Positions 8,985 through 18,792 are shown, counted from the stretch's first letter. The stretch is 64,000 nt of DNA from Clostridium sp. (GCA_031292145.1 JARLHR010000042.1:59451-123450); one strand, 5' to 3'. Program-made: numbers and translations. The notes: a model not told the origin generated them from the sequence alone.

Positions 8985-9028
8985 GCTTAAAAAAGAGGAT
9001 TCAGATTTATGAGTCCCCGTTTTTAAGC
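8985..9028. terminator. Bidirectional terminator between convergent genes
   Basis: Outer stem GCTTAAAAA / TTTTTAAGC with an inner stem GGATTCA / TGAGTCC (one G-T pair). The A and T runs at the foot let it work on both strands, for the SDR gene (plus) and the glycosyltransferase (minus). Confidence 0.8.
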
Positions 9029-9084
9029 TAATATCAAATTTATTTTCGACAAATCACTTTTAGTTTAATATACAGCAAATTAAA

Positions 9085-10950
9085 TTATTGCCTAAATTTT
9101 TGGTTACATTGCCTTATATAATTAGTAATATATTGTACTATATCTTCATCAAGATTTATATTCAATTTAGATATCCCTTGTATACAGCAAGTATATATTT
9201 CATCATAAATTTTATCCCAATCATAATCAGATTTAATATAGATATCTTTTATAACACTTGTTAAAAAGTTAGTTTTCCAGCATAGTTGCATATAAAGGGA
9301 AATACGAGTTTTGTGATTATTAATTGGCAATTGGTTAATGAGATCAATCCAAGATTTGTGTTGCTCTATCCTAGATTGATAAGAAGAATGTATAGGTATA
9401 TTATTTAATTTAGCTAAAATAAAAAATTTATCTTCTTTAAGAGTATTTTCAGATAAAGCATCAGTTTGAGATTGTAGTTCCTGTGTACCTTCAATACATA
9501 GCATAGTAGCTTTTTGCATAAAATCTGCGTGAACTAGTATTGCAGAATCTAACCACATATGAGGATATAATATACAAGATAAATTATTTTCATTATTAGT
9601 AATAAAATTAATAAGATTATATTTCTGTATTATTTCTCTATTATATATAATTCCAGTAAGGTAGTTATTTCTTACGAAGAAATTTAATATAGCATCGTCA
9701 CCAGCTTTTATATACAAGTCTTCATTTATATGTGAATAATACTGTTTAGTTTTGGATCTTAATACACCAAAAGTTTGATTACTATTTAGGATACTCATAT
9801 ATTGAGGTAATATTTCATTAACAACCATATCTTCATCACTAACAAGCAAAATAAATTTACCAGAAGCTATTTTTAAAGTATTGCAAAAATTTTTAAAGAA
9901 GCCTTGATTTGATTCAAATTTAAAATAAGTAATTCTAGAATCAGAATGGCTGAGCTTTTCAATTTCGTCATAATATTCAGTAGTTTTTTTAGAACCGTTG
10001 TTAGAAATCAAAAATTCAATTTCAGAATCATATTTAAGTTTCATGAGACTTTTTATGCATTCAAGGGCCCTATGGCCTCTATTCCAAGTAGGAATACAAA
10101 TGCTAAGTAAAATATTATTAGAGTATCTCCCGTTAATTGAAAGTCTGTAGCTATGCTCTTGATTAATTAATTCTTGCACCTCTTTTTCACGCTGTTTTAA
10201 AATTTCAATATCGCCAGCTAAAATAATATGAGGTAAATAAATGTTTCGATGTTTTCTAAAAAATTTAGAAAGCATATCTTTTGATTCAAAGAGAACAACA
10301 TTATTCAAATATTCATCTAATATATTAGGTATTTTAAAAAAAGAAAGCATTTTTAATGGTGATTCACATAAATAATAAATTACCTTATCTTTAGCAGTAT
10401 TCATTACAGGTTTTATATTGCTTAAATTCCATTCATCAATAATCAATATATCTGAAAAATCATCATCAAATTTAAATTTTTCTTCATCTGAAATATTTTC
10501 TTCACTAAAATCTATAAATCCATTAAATTGGTCTAGTTCTTTATCATATATATAATATTTATTATCAGTTATTGGAATAAAGTCTAATAATAAGTCTTCA
10601 TATTTATATTTAGAAATATTTATATGATCAGAATTATATTGATTTAAGTTATCTTCATAAGCTATTTTAAATTCTGTTAGCTTGGTGGTAATAAAATGGT
10701 TATAAATTAAATCTTTAATTTCCTTTTTTTTATAATTTAGATTGTAGGCATGATTAAACATATATAAACTTTCCTCATACCAATAAGTTTCAAATAATAA
10801 TAGTGCATATTCATAATATGCAAATGCTAAATTTTCATTTTTAGTTAATTCCAATTGGAGTATTAATTTTTCAAACTCAGCATAAGCTTTTTTTATATTT
10901 TTTTTAGCAAGCGATTTTATAATTTGAAGCTTTATTTCTATAAGCGTCAT
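9085..10950 (-). CDS. Family 2 glycosyltransferase with a large N-terminal extension
   Basis: A 621-residue protein. Residues 1-80 are helical and TPR-like (YAYYEYALLLFETYWYEES). Residues about 100-260 match nothing I recognise. Residues about 270-480 form a GT-A domain: LSICIPTWNRGHRALECI, LISNNGSKKTTEYY, and the metal-binding acidic motif SDED. The C-terminal 140 residues are helical. It should transfer a sugar from a nucleotide donor in the cytoplasm; there are no membrane segments. The ATG is preceded by AGGAGG on the minus strand. Its position between the two halves of the nonulosonate pathway suggests it decorates a surface or flagellar protein with one of the sugars made here; that is inference. 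Confidence 0.72.
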   Translation of the reverse strand: MTLIEIKLQIIKSLAKKNIKKAYAEFEKLILQLELTKNENLAFAYYEYALLLFETYWYEESLYMFNHAYNLNYKKKEIKDLIYNHFITTKLTEFKIAYEDNLNQYNSDHINISKYKYEDLLLDFIPITDNKYYIYDKELDQFNGFIDFSEENISDEEKFKFDDDFSDILIIDEWNLSNIKPVMNTAKDKVIYYLCESPLKMLSFFKIPNILDEYLNNVVLFESKDMLSKFFRKHRNIYLPHIILAGDIEILKQREKEVQELINQEHSYRLSINGRYSNNILLSICIPTWNRGHRALECIKSLMKLKYDSEIEFLISNNGSKKTTEYYDEIEKLSHSDSRITYFKFESNQGFFKNFCNTLKIASGKFILLVSDEDMVVNEILPQYMSILNSNQTFGVLRSKTKQYYSHINEDLYIKAGDDAILNFFVRNNYLTGIIYNREIIQKYNLINFITNNENNLSCILYPHMWLDSAILVHADFMQKATMLCIEGTQELQSQTDALSENTLKEDKFFILAKLNNIPIHSSYQSRIEQHKSWIDLINQLPINNHKTRISLYMQLCWKTNFLTSVIKDIYIKSDYDWDKIYDEIYTCCIQGISKLNINLDEDIVQYITNYIRQCNQKFRQ

Positions 10951-10972
10951 TATTTACCTCCTAATAATATTA

Positions 10973-12859
10973 AATAGTCTCTCGGCAATCGCCGAGGGTT
11001 GAGTTTCAAGGCTTCCCTCAAAACTCTTTTATATCAATCCGCCTACTTTTGTGGGAGGATTTTTTGATTTTAGTCTATATAAAATAGAAATTTGTACACA
11101 CTTAAATATTTCTTATAAAAACACTTGACTTTTTGAAAGTGCCCCCATAATCGATAAAAAAGGTAAATTTCTACCTTTTAAAAATAATGGAGGGTTGTTT
11201 ACATGAAACCCATACTAATTTCTCATTCTATATATCAAGACTTTGTTCTTGAACAGCTTCGCATTCATTATTCTGGCGCAATCTTTGTCGTCGTCAATCG
11301 TGACTGGCCTATCATCACAAAATTTTGGATGACCGATTTATCTTGCTTAACTACTTTACTTCAAAATTTTTACGACCCGAAGGGTCCGATTCCTCGTGAT
11401 CCGGCATCTATGCTTCGCTCATTTCTTCTTTTTCTTATGACCAAGCCTGAGATGGGACTTACAAAATGTGTTGATGAAATGAAGCGTATTCCACTTTACG
11501 ACATCGTCAGTGGCTTTGAACCAGGAAATATCCCTGGCGTTGGCACTTTTTACGACTTTTTCAAACGCCTTTGGGCATCAAGTGAAAATAATCTTAAACC
11601 ACAAAAGCAGAAGAAACGTAAATCTAAAATTAAAAAAGGAAAAAAGGGTGAAAAAGCACCAACTACAACACCTGGGAAAATCAAACGTTTAGTCGCTTGG
11701 ATGATTCGTCATACGGATACAAAAACTTCACTTCCATCTGATAGACTCTTTGATTTTTTTCAATCTCAAATTCTTTCTGTTTCAGCAAGTCTAGGGTTAC
11801 TAGGAGATATTAACTCACTAAGCGTTGCAGGCGATGGAACACCTGTTGAAACCTCAGTCTATCCTAGAACTAAATCAACCTGTAATTGCCGTGCCCAAGG
11901 CATTACTGATTGCAATCACCCTAGAATCTATTCCCAACCCGACTGCAACTCAGGTTGGGATAGTTCAAGAGAAAAATATTTTAATGGCTATCACTTATAT
12001 ATGCTTTCTGCTGCTGATAGCTCTTATGATTTACCGTTATATCCAAGATTACAACCCGCTTCCAGGCACGATGCTGTTAGCTTAGTAGTCAGTTCTTGTG
12101 AATTCAGGCAACGCTTTACTTTGGGCACGATAGATAGAATGTTGCTTGATGCAGCTCATGATGCTGATGCTATTTATCATCTGTTAGATCATCAAAAAAC
12201 TGAACCTTTTATTGATTTAAACAATCGCAGTAAGAAAAATACTCCAACAAAAAGCGATATTAGTATTTCACCAAAAGGTATCCCTATTTGTGCACTTAAT
12301 TTAGAAATGAAGCCTAACGGCACGGATAAAGCACAATCAAGACGAAAATGGAGATATATTTTATCTAAGGGGACTAAAAATTCCTGCCCCACACTTTGTT
12401 CTAATGCTAAATACGGACGCACATTTCATACACATTTCAAAGATAACTTAAGACTTTTCCTTAAGACTTCTCGTGAGTCAAAAAAGTGGAAAATCATTTA
12501 TAAACGAAGAACTTCCATTGAACGCTCTAATAAACGAGAAAAAATCGATTATCAATTGGAATCTGGAAGGCATCGCTCAACTAAAATGTGGTACATTCGG
12601 ACATATGGAATTATGATTTGACAGCACATAGATGCTTGGTTTACTCACTTAAAAGACAGCTACGCTGACTTAAAATCATTTATTTTCCCTGAAAAATAAA
12701 ACATTACATTTTTTAACAATTAATATTGTGATGCTTATTTGTTATGCTCATTTTTAAATATGCTCACTTTCTTTACCACTCTATTGTTGTAACTTTTAAA
12801 TTCCCAGTTAATTATTGTAAATAATTCCTTCCCAAACTTCTGATTGCCGAGACCCTATT
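10973..12859 (+). mobile_element. Insertion sequence with DDE transposase (about 1.9 kb)
   Basis: The ends form an imperfect inverted repeat: TCTCGGCAATC at 10980-10990 and GATTGCCGAGA at 12842-12852, extendable outward to AATAG/CTATT (16 of 18 match). ATTA occurs on both outer sides (10969-10972 and 12860-12863), a possible 4-bp target duplication that could be chance in this sequence. Codon use is richer in G+C than the neighbours. The left end carries an internal palindrome CTCGGCAATCGCCGAG, and a hairpin GGTAGAAATTTACC lies before the gene. Family not assigned with confidence (IS4/IS5/IS1182-like by its DDE layout). Confidence 0.75.
11203..12699 (+). pseudogene. DDE transposase with a premature stop near the C-terminus
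   Basis: Open for 472 codons to a TGA at 12619-12621, then the same frame goes on for 25 more codons (QHIDAWFTHLKDSYADLK...) to TAA at 12697. The TGA probably replaces CGA (MIRQHIDAW). The DDE triad is present: D211 in GDGTP, D316 in LLDAAHD, and E440 in RRTSIERSNK. There is a lysine-rich linker at 133-150 and a cysteine cluster (CNC, DC, DC) at 227-248. The 5' end is intact, with GGAGG before the ATG. All catalytic residues lie before the stop, so a shortened but active enzyme cannot be excluded. Confidence 0.75.
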
Positions 12860-12863
12860 ATTA

Positions 12864-13180
12864 TAGTTATATAAAAATATATTCATTAAATTCAAATGGA
12901 TGATTTTTTCTTACGTGTTTTATAAAGTTTTTTATAGCACTTGTATTTAGATAAAATGTTATAGAACTAAAATAAATTTACCAAAACTTTGTATTTATAT
13001 AATTTGATAAAAAATTTTAAGGAATAAGCATAGTTTGATAGTAATTCTTCTAAAGTTTAGAATATGTTTAAATTAATAACCATAAAATAACAGTAATTGA
13101 AGATCTTAATAAGAGAAAAGGTAAAGTAGTTTAAATAATAATTGTAAGTTTATTGATAATATGCGAATGGAGAAATGGAT
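12864..13180. other. A+T-rich gap before neuB, no gene seen
   Basis: From the insertion sequence end to neuB there are about 320 bases of very A+T-rich DNA with scattered stop codons in all frames. I see no gene, repeat end or clear promoter. The neuB promoter should be here if the upstream operon was cut by the insertion. Confidence 0.5.
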
Positions 13181-14179
13181 ATGAATAAAGTATTTATAAT
13201 AGCAGAAGCTGGTGTTAATCATAATGGAAGTATAGAGTTAGCTAAAAAATTAATTGATGTAGCTGTTGAAGCTAAGGTAGATGCTGTTAAATTTCAAACT
13301 TTTATAAGTGAAAAGGTAATATCACAAAATGCTAAAAAGGCAAAATACCAAATTGAAGTGACAGGAATAGAGGAAAGCCAATTAGAAATGGTTAAAAAAT
13401 TAGAGTTATCCTTTAAACAGTTTTACGAGTTAAAAAAATATTGTGATACAAAGCCAATAATGTTTTTATCCACTCCATTTGATTTAGAAAGTATTGATTT
13501 TTTAAATCAATTGGATATGAAAATATTTAAAATCCCATCTGGAGAAATAACCAATTATCCATATTTAAAGAAAGTTGGCAAGTTTAATAAAAAAGTTATT
13601 TTATCTACAGGAATGAGTTACTTAAAAGAAATCGAAGAGGCTATTAAAGCTTTAAGAGAAAATGGAACTACTGATATAACAGTCTTACATTGCAATACAG
13701 AATATCCTACACCATTTGAGGATGTAAATTTAAATGCAATGAATACGATAAAAGAAAAGTTAAATGTGGAAATTGGATATTCAGATCACACAATAGGAAT
13801 TGATGTTTCTATTGCAGCTGCAGCAATGGGGGCAAAGGTAATAGAAAAACATTTTACATTAGATAAAAATATGAATGGTCCAGATCATAAAGCAAGTTTA
13901 GAACCAAGTGAACTTAAAGAAATGGTAAGGGGAATAAGAAATGTTGAAAAAGCAATGGGAAGCGGAGAAAAAACTCCTTCAAAATCAGAAATTAAAAATT
14001 TAAATATTGTAAGAAAAAGTATTGTTGCTAATAAATTTATAAAAAAAGGTGAGGAATTTACAGAAGAAAATTTAACTTGTAAAAGACCTGGAGATGGGTT
14101 GTCACCAATGAGATGGGAAGAGGTTATAGGAAAGATAGCTAAAAAGGATTTTTATGAAGATGAGATGATAGAATTATGA
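13181..14179 (+). CDS. neuB: Nonulosonic acid synthase (NeuB/LegI family)
   Basis: A 332-residue protein. Residues 1-265 form the NeuB TIM barrel: FIIAEAGVNHNGS, DAVKFQTF, FKIPSGEITNYP, GYSDHTIGID and KVIEKHFTLDK. Residues about 275-332 form an SAF (antifreeze-like) domain. It condenses phosphoenolpyruvate with an N-acylated hexosamine to make sialic or legionaminic acid. The start at 13181 is preferred over 13175, because GGAG at 13169-13172 is eight bases from 13181 but only two from 13175. It overlaps neuC by 4 bp (ATGA). Given legC and ptmE upstream, legionaminate is the likeliest product, but pure sequence motifs do not separate NeuB from LegI with certainty. Confidence 0.9.
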   Translation: MNKVFIIAEAGVNHNGSIELAKKLIDVAVEAKVDAVKFQTFISEKVISQNAKKAKYQIEVTGIEESQLEMVKKLELSFKQFYELKKYCDTKPIMFLSTPFDLESIDFLNQLDMKIFKIPSGEITNYPYLKKVGKFNKKVILSTGMSYLKEIEEAIKALRENGTTDITVLHCNTEYPTPFEDVNLNAMNTIKEKLNVEIGYSDHTIGIDVSIAAAAMGAKVIEKHFTLDKNMNGPDHKASLEPSELKEMVRGIRNVEKAMGSGEKTPSKSEIKNLNIVRKSIVANKFIKKGEEFTEENLTCKRPGDGLSPMRWEEVIGKIAKKDFYEDEMIEL

Positions 14180-15342
14180 AAAAAGTTTGTATGATTACAG
14201 GGACAAGGGCAGAATATGGATTACTTAAGCTTTTAATAAGAAGAGTTAGTGATGATATTGATTTAAAGTTACAGCTACTTGTAACAGGCATGCATTTATC
14301 GCCTGAATTTGGGCTTACATACAATGAAATTATAAACGATGGATTTAAAATAACAGAAAAAGTAGAAATACTTTTAAGTTCAGATACTGAGGTAGGAATT
14401 TCCAAATCAATGGGACTTGCTATGATTAGTTTTTCAGAAGTATTTCAAAGGATAAATCCAGACTTATTAATAGTTTTAGGGGATAGATATGAAATATTTG
14501 CAGCAGCAGCGACAGCAATGATTGCAAGAATACCTATAGCTCATTTGCATGGTGGGGAAACCACAGAAGGTGCTATTGATGAAGCTATAAGACATTCCAT
14601 AACTAAAATGAGTTATCTACATTTTTCCAGTAATGAAAGTTATAGAAAGAGAGTAATACAGCTAGGCGAGGATCCATCACGAGTGTTTAATGTTGGAGCT
14701 TTAGGCGAAGAGGCGATTAAAACTTTGGACTATATAAAAAAGAATGACTTAGAAAAATTTCTGGGAATAAAATTTGATAAGAAAACAGCACTAGTAACAT
14801 TTCATCCTGTAACCCTTGAAGATAATTCTTCACAGGAACAGTTTGAAAATATTTTAGGCGCGTTAGACGAATTTAGTAATTTAAAAATCGTATTTACTAA
14901 AGCTAATTCGGACACGAATGGAAGAATAATAAACAATATGATAGATGATTATTTATTAAAAAATTCTGGGAGATGTGTGGCATTTGCTTCACTTGGACAA
15001 TTAAGATATTTAAGTACAATGAAATATTGTGATGTCGTAATTGGAAATTCATCAAGTGGAATAATGGAAGCACCTATATTAAGAAAACCAACAATAAATA
15101 TTGGATACAGGCAAAAGGGACGATTGCAAGTTGAGTCAATAATAAATTGCAGTCCAATTAAGGAGCAAATAGTTCAAAGTATTAATAAAGCATTATCAAA
15201 AGAATTTCTTGAATCGATTAAGAAAAATTTAGTAGTGGATAAAAAAGAGGCAGTTTCAGAAAAGATCATTGCAATTATAAAAGAATACCTGATAAATAAT
15301 AAAATTACTTTAAAAAAAAGATTTTATGATATAGAAAGATAA
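14176..15342 (+). CDS. neuC: Hydrolysing UDP/GDP-sugar 2-epimerase (NeuC/LegG family)
   Basis: A 388-residue GT-B fold epimerase. It starts CMITGTRAEYGLLK, has LVTGMHLSPEFG, VLGDRYEIFAAA, HLHGGETTEGAIDE and GNSSSGIMEAP, all characteristic of NeuC/LegG. It frees the nucleotide and inverts C2, giving the mannosamine-type substrate of NeuB. Start codon overlaps the neuB stop (ATGA), so translation is coupled. The C-terminus has a short basic extension (KKRFYDIER). Confidence 0.9.
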   Translation: MKKVCMITGTRAEYGLLKLLIRRVSDDIDLKLQLLVTGMHLSPEFGLTYNEIINDGFKITEKVEILLSSDTEVGISKSMGLAMISFSEVFQRINPDLLIVLGDRYEIFAAAATAMIARIPIAHLHGGETTEGAIDEAIRHSITKMSYLHFSSNESYRKRVIQLGEDPSRVFNVGALGEEAIKTLDYIKKNDLEKFLGIKFDKKTALVTFHPVTLEDNSSQEQFENILGALDEFSNLKIVFTKANSDTNGRIINNMIDDYLLKNSGRCVAFASLGQLRYLSTMKYCDVVIGNSSSGIMEAPILRKPTINIGYRQKGRLQVESIINCSPIKEQIVQSINKALSKEFLESIKKNLVVDKKEAVSEKIIAIIKEYLINNKITLKKRFYDIER

Positions 15343-15399
15343 ATTTATTATTTGAAAATTTATGTATAAATTTTTCAATAATATTGTAAAGGTGAGGAT

Positions 15400-16104
15400 A
15401 TGAATGAAAAGATTTTAGCTATGATACCAGCTAGAAGTGGATCTAAAGGTATTAAAGACAAAAATATAAAAGACTTAAATGGTAAACCATTAATTGCATA
15501 TACAATAGAAGCAGCTATTAAAAGCGGAGTTTTTCAAGATATAATTGTATCTACAGATTCAGAAAAATATAAAAAAATTTCCGAAGAATATGGTGCATGG
15601 GTTCCATTTTTAAGATCAAAAGAATCAGCGAAAGACGCATCATCCACAAATGATGTAATTGAAGAGGTATTATTAAAATTACAAGGTATAGGTAAAGAAT
15701 ATGATTCTTTAATGTTATTACAGCCTACATCACCCTTAAGAGATGAAGAAGATATAAAAAATGCAGTGAAATTGTTTTATAATAAAAAAGCTAATGCTGT
15801 AGTTAGTATGTGCCAATGTGAGCATTCACCGTTATTAACTAAAGCATTAGATGATGAAATGAGGCTGGACGGATTTTTAGCAACTTTAAATAAATTCAGA
15901 AGGCAAGATTTGAAAAGGTTCTATAGGCTAAATGGAGCTATATATTTAATGAAAGCAAAGTACTTTTTAAAATATAAAGACATTTATAAACAAAATAGTT
16001 ATGCTTTAGTTATGGACAAAATATCATCTATAGACATTGATGACATGTATGAATTTGAATTTGCACAATTCATTATGAATAATATGACATATAAAAGAAA
16101 ATAA
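15400..16104 (+). CDS. neuA: CMP-nonulosonate cytidylyltransferase (NeuA/LegF family)
   Basis: A 234-residue cytidylyltransferase. It has the N-terminal nucleotide loop IPARSGSKGIKDKNIKDLNG, LQPTSPLRDEEDI with the conserved SPLR, and SIDIDDMYEFEFA with acidic metal ligands. It activates the free nonulosonic acid as CMP-sugar for transfer. Start ATG has AAGGTGAGG upstream. It is 57 bp after neuC and completes the neuBCA group. Confidence 0.9.
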   Translation: MNEKILAMIPARSGSKGIKDKNIKDLNGKPLIAYTIEAAIKSGVFQDIIVSTDSEKYKKISEEYGAWVPFLRSKESAKDASSTNDVIEEVLLKLQGIGKEYDSLMLLQPTSPLRDEEDIKNAVKLFYNKKANAVVSMCQCEHSPLLTKALDDEMRLDGFLATLNKFRRQDLKRFYRLNGAIYLMKAKYFLKYKDIYKQNSYALVMDKISSIDIDDMYEFEFAQFIMNNMTYKRK

Positions 16105-16144
16105 CAAGGTAAAGGTGTTATTTGAATTTCGTAAAATTAGTAAG

Positions 16145-16188
16145 TAGGTGTGTTCAAATAATAGTAATCTATTAAGTGAACATGCCTA
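16145..16188. terminator. Arms-only hairpin of the dispersed repeat, after neuA
   Basis: TAGGTGTGTTCAAATAATAG pairs with CTATTAAGTGAACATGCCTA (about 16 of 20). It is the outer arm pair of the repeat without the core and closes the nonulosonate operon. The rest of the 284-bp gap carries a TATAAT at 16348-16353 that may serve hisC. Confidence 0.6.
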
Positions 16189-16388
16189 ATGTTGTTTGAA
16201 AAAAATATAAAATTAAACAAGTATTATAAATGCTATGTTATTATAAAATGCATAATAGAAAATAAAAAATAGTATGGCGAAAAATTCTTAATATGAAGAA
16301 TTAAAAGAAGATTATAATTATAAATAGAACATACCATAAATTTAAGGTATAATATACTAAAAGTAAAACAATACTAGGGGGCAATTAA

Positions 16389-17447
16389 ATGAGCAAATAT
16401 TGGAACGGAAAAGTAAAAGAAATAGAACCTTATGTGCCAGGGGAGCAGCCTAAGGATAAAAAGTACATAAAATTAAATACAAATGAAAATCCATATCCAC
16501 CATCTAATAAAGTTTTAGAAGCTATGAAAAATGCTGTTAATGGCGATTTAAAGCTTTATCCAGATCCTACTTGCAGTGATCTTATAAATGAAATAGCCAA
16601 ATATTATAATTTAAACAATGATGAAGTATTTATTGGAAATGGTTCAGACGAAATTTTGGCATTTTCATTTATGACATTTTTTTCGAAAGATAAGCAAGTT
16701 CTTTTTCCTGATGTAAGTTATACTTTTTACAAAGTATACGCAGAACTTTTCAATTTAGATTATAGATTGGTAAAATTAGATGAAAATTTTAATATACCAT
16801 TAGATGAATTAAAGGATAATAATGGTGGAGTAGTAATACCTAATCCTAATGCTCCAACAGGAAAATATATTGACACAGAAGATTTAAGAAGGTTAGTTGA
16901 AGCAAATAAAGATACTGTTGTTATCATAGATGAGGCTTATATAGATTTTGGTGGGGAATCAATGGTTAAATTTATAAAAGATTATGATAATCTTTTAGTT
17001 ATTCAGACATTATCGAAATCACGTTCTTTAGCAGGACTTAGAGTTGGTTTTGCACTTGGACATAAGGATTTAATTGAAGGATTAAACAGAATTAAAAATA
17101 GCATTAATTCATATACAATAGATAGGGTTGCTCTTGCTGGGGCTAAAGAAGCAATAAAGGGTCAGGAGTATTTTGAAGAAATAACTGAAAAGATAATTAA
17201 TACAAGGGAAAGAGTTGTTAAAGAATTAGAAACCTTAGGATTTGATGTTTTGGAATCAAAATCAAATTTTGTTTTTGCCAGTCATAATAAAGTAAGTGGT
17301 AATTATCTTTATGAATCATTAAAAGAACATGGAGTATTAGTTAGATATTTTAACAAGGAAAGAATAGACAATTTCTTAAGAATAACTATTGGAACAGATA
17401 AAGAAATGGATATTTTATTGGAAAAATTAGAATTAATATTAAACTAA
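16389..17447 (+). CDS. hisC: Histidinol-phosphate aminotransferase
   Basis: A 352-residue class II aminotransferase with LNTNENPYPPS, PNPNAPTGKY, IIDEAYIDFG, the PLP lysine K210 in TLSKSRSLAGLRVGF, and the substrate-phosphate arginine in FLRITIGT. It makes histidinol phosphate from imidazole-acetol phosphate. Length is normal. It stands alone, away from other his genes, so it may serve another amino-acid pathway (aromatic aminotransferase activity is known in the family). AGGGGGC lies eight bases upstream of the ATG. Confidence 0.85.
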   Translation: MSKYWNGKVKEIEPYVPGEQPKDKKYIKLNTNENPYPPSNKVLEAMKNAVNGDLKLYPDPTCSDLINEIAKYYNLNNDEVFIGNGSDEILAFSFMTFFSKDKQVLFPDVSYTFYKVYAELFNLDYRLVKLDENFNIPLDELKDNNGGVVIPNPNAPTGKYIDTEDLRRLVEANKDTVVIIDEAYIDFGGESMVKFIKDYDNLLVIQTLSKSRSLAGLRVGFALGHKDLIEGLNRIKNSINSYTIDRVALAGAKEAIKGQEYFEEITEKIINTRERVVKELETLGFDVLESKSNFVFASHNKVSGNYLYESLKEHGVLVRYFNKERIDNFLRITIGTDKEMDILLEKLELILN

Positions 17448-17475
17448 TGCATATTTGAAAGAGAGATGTAGGCTT

Positions 17476-18519
17476 ATGGAATTAAATATTAATAAAAATT
17501 ATGTTTTGGACACAGCTAAAGAGATATTACAATTCGACAGTCCAACAGGGTTTTGTTTTGAAATAATGGATAAGATAAAAAACATTGCAGAAGGCTTTGG
17601 ATATGATTTTGAAACTACTAATAAAGGCTGTGGAATAATAACAATAAAAGGAAAATCGGAAGAAAAAATAATAGGATTATCTGCTCATGTAGATACATTA
17701 GGAGCTATGGTTAGATCAATAACTTCTGACGGGAAGCTAAAATTTACTTTACTTGGTGGTCCAATAGTTCCAACTTTAGATGGGGAATATTGTACTGTAA
17801 GAACAAGAGATGGTAGAAAATATACAGGAACATTTTTAAGCACGAGTCCAGCAGCACATGTTTTTGAAGATAGTTCAAGTAAGACTAGAGATCCAAAGAA
17901 TATGGAAGTAAGAATAGATGAAAATGTGAAATCAAAGGAAGAAGTTCAAAGTTTAGGTATATGTCCTGGAGATTTTATATTTATAGACCCTAAAACAACA
18001 ATTACTGAAAGTGGTTTTATAAAATCAAGATTTATTGATGATAAAGGTAGTGTAACATGCCTTTTAGGATTATTAGAATTATATAGCAGAGAAAATATTG
18101 TTCCAAACTTTACGACTAAAATATTAATTTCAAATTATGAAGAAGTAGGTCATGGCGCTTCATACATACCAAGTGATATAACTGAAATGATTTCAGTAGA
18201 TATGGGATGTATTGGGGATGATTTGAGCTGCTCTGAATATGATGTATCAATTTGTGCAAAAGATTCAGGTGGACCATATGACTACAATATGGTTACGGAC
18301 TTAGTTAATTTAGCAAAAGATAATGAACTTAAATATGTTGTAGATATTTATCCATTCTATGGTTCCGATGTAGGAGCCGCATTAAAAGGTGGAAATGATA
18401 TTCGTGGGGCACTTATAGGTCCAGGAGTCCATGCATCTCACGGAATGGAAAGAACCCATTATAGTGCCTTAGAAAGTACAATTAAACTTTTATATTTGTA
18501 TTTAGGCACAATCAAATAA
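17476..18519 (+). CDS. M42 family metallo-aminopeptidase
   Basis: A 347-residue cytoplasmic di-metal peptidase. Motifs: LSAHVDTLGA, RFIDDKGSVT with bridging aspartate, NYEEVGHGAS with catalytic glutamates, VDMGC, and HASHGMERTH with the last histidine ligand. M42 enzymes take residues from peptide N-termini. I use the ATG at 17476; a TTG at 17455 in frame has no ribosome site. The last codons (GGC ACA ATC AAA TAA) lie inside repeat copy A, so the native C-terminus was replaced or extended by the repeat end. It lies 28 bp after hisC. Confidence 0.85.
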   Translation: MELNINKNYVLDTAKEILQFDSPTGFCFEIMDKIKNIAEGFGYDFETTNKGCGIITIKGKSEEKIIGLSAHVDTLGAMVRSITSDGKLKFTLLGGPIVPTLDGEYCTVRTRDGRKYTGTFLSTSPAAHVFEDSSSKTRDPKNMEVRIDENVKSKEEVQSLGICPGDFIFIDPKTTITESGFIKSRFIDDKGSVTCLLGLLELYSRENIVPNFTTKILISNYEEVGHGASYIPSDITEMISVDMGCIGDDLSCSEYDVSICAKDSGGPYDYNMVTDLVNLAKDNELKYVVDIYPFYGSDVGAALKGGNDIRGALIGPGVHASHGMERTHYSALESTIKLLYLYLGTIK

Positions 18520-18666
18520 ATAACAAGTCCATTTGCTAGCCTATTTTCCATCATCCTACGTCGGCAAATTGACCTAATAGGCCCACTATGAGGGCAATTC
18601 ACCTCCTTGCCTGATGAAAAATATCCATAGCAACTTTGGACTTGTTATTTATTTTCATGTGCCTTA
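18502..18666 (+). repeat. Dispersed structured repeat, copy A
   Basis: 165 bp bounded by TTAGGCACAATCAAATAAAT and ATTTTCATGTGCCTTA. Outer helix AACAAGTCC / GGACTTGTT. Inner helix CATCA...GGCAA / TTGCC TGATG, interrupted on the left side by the conserved bulge TCCTACGTC. Next helix AATTGACC / GGGCAATT, and apical TAATAGGCCCACTATGA (18575-18591). It begins inside the coding end of the M42 peptidase. Confidence 0.88.
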
Positions 18667-18792
18667 AGTAAATAAAAGATATTAGGATTAAATTATCCTG
18701 AAAAAGCATCTGTCAAATAATCGTCAAGAATCATATTATTTATTGTAATTTTTAGATAAGTATTACAATGATATATATAAGGAGTTAGAGAT

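Noticed and set aside
11825-12085. 86-codon plus-strand frame in the insertion sequence
   Set aside because: Overlaps the DDE core in another frame, with no ribosome site; programmed frameshifting is not needed, as the main frame already holds D, D and E.
10969-12863. ATTA target-site duplication around the insertion sequence
   Set aside because: Four A/T bases in A+T-rich DNA are not convincing; kept only as a possibility in the element entry.
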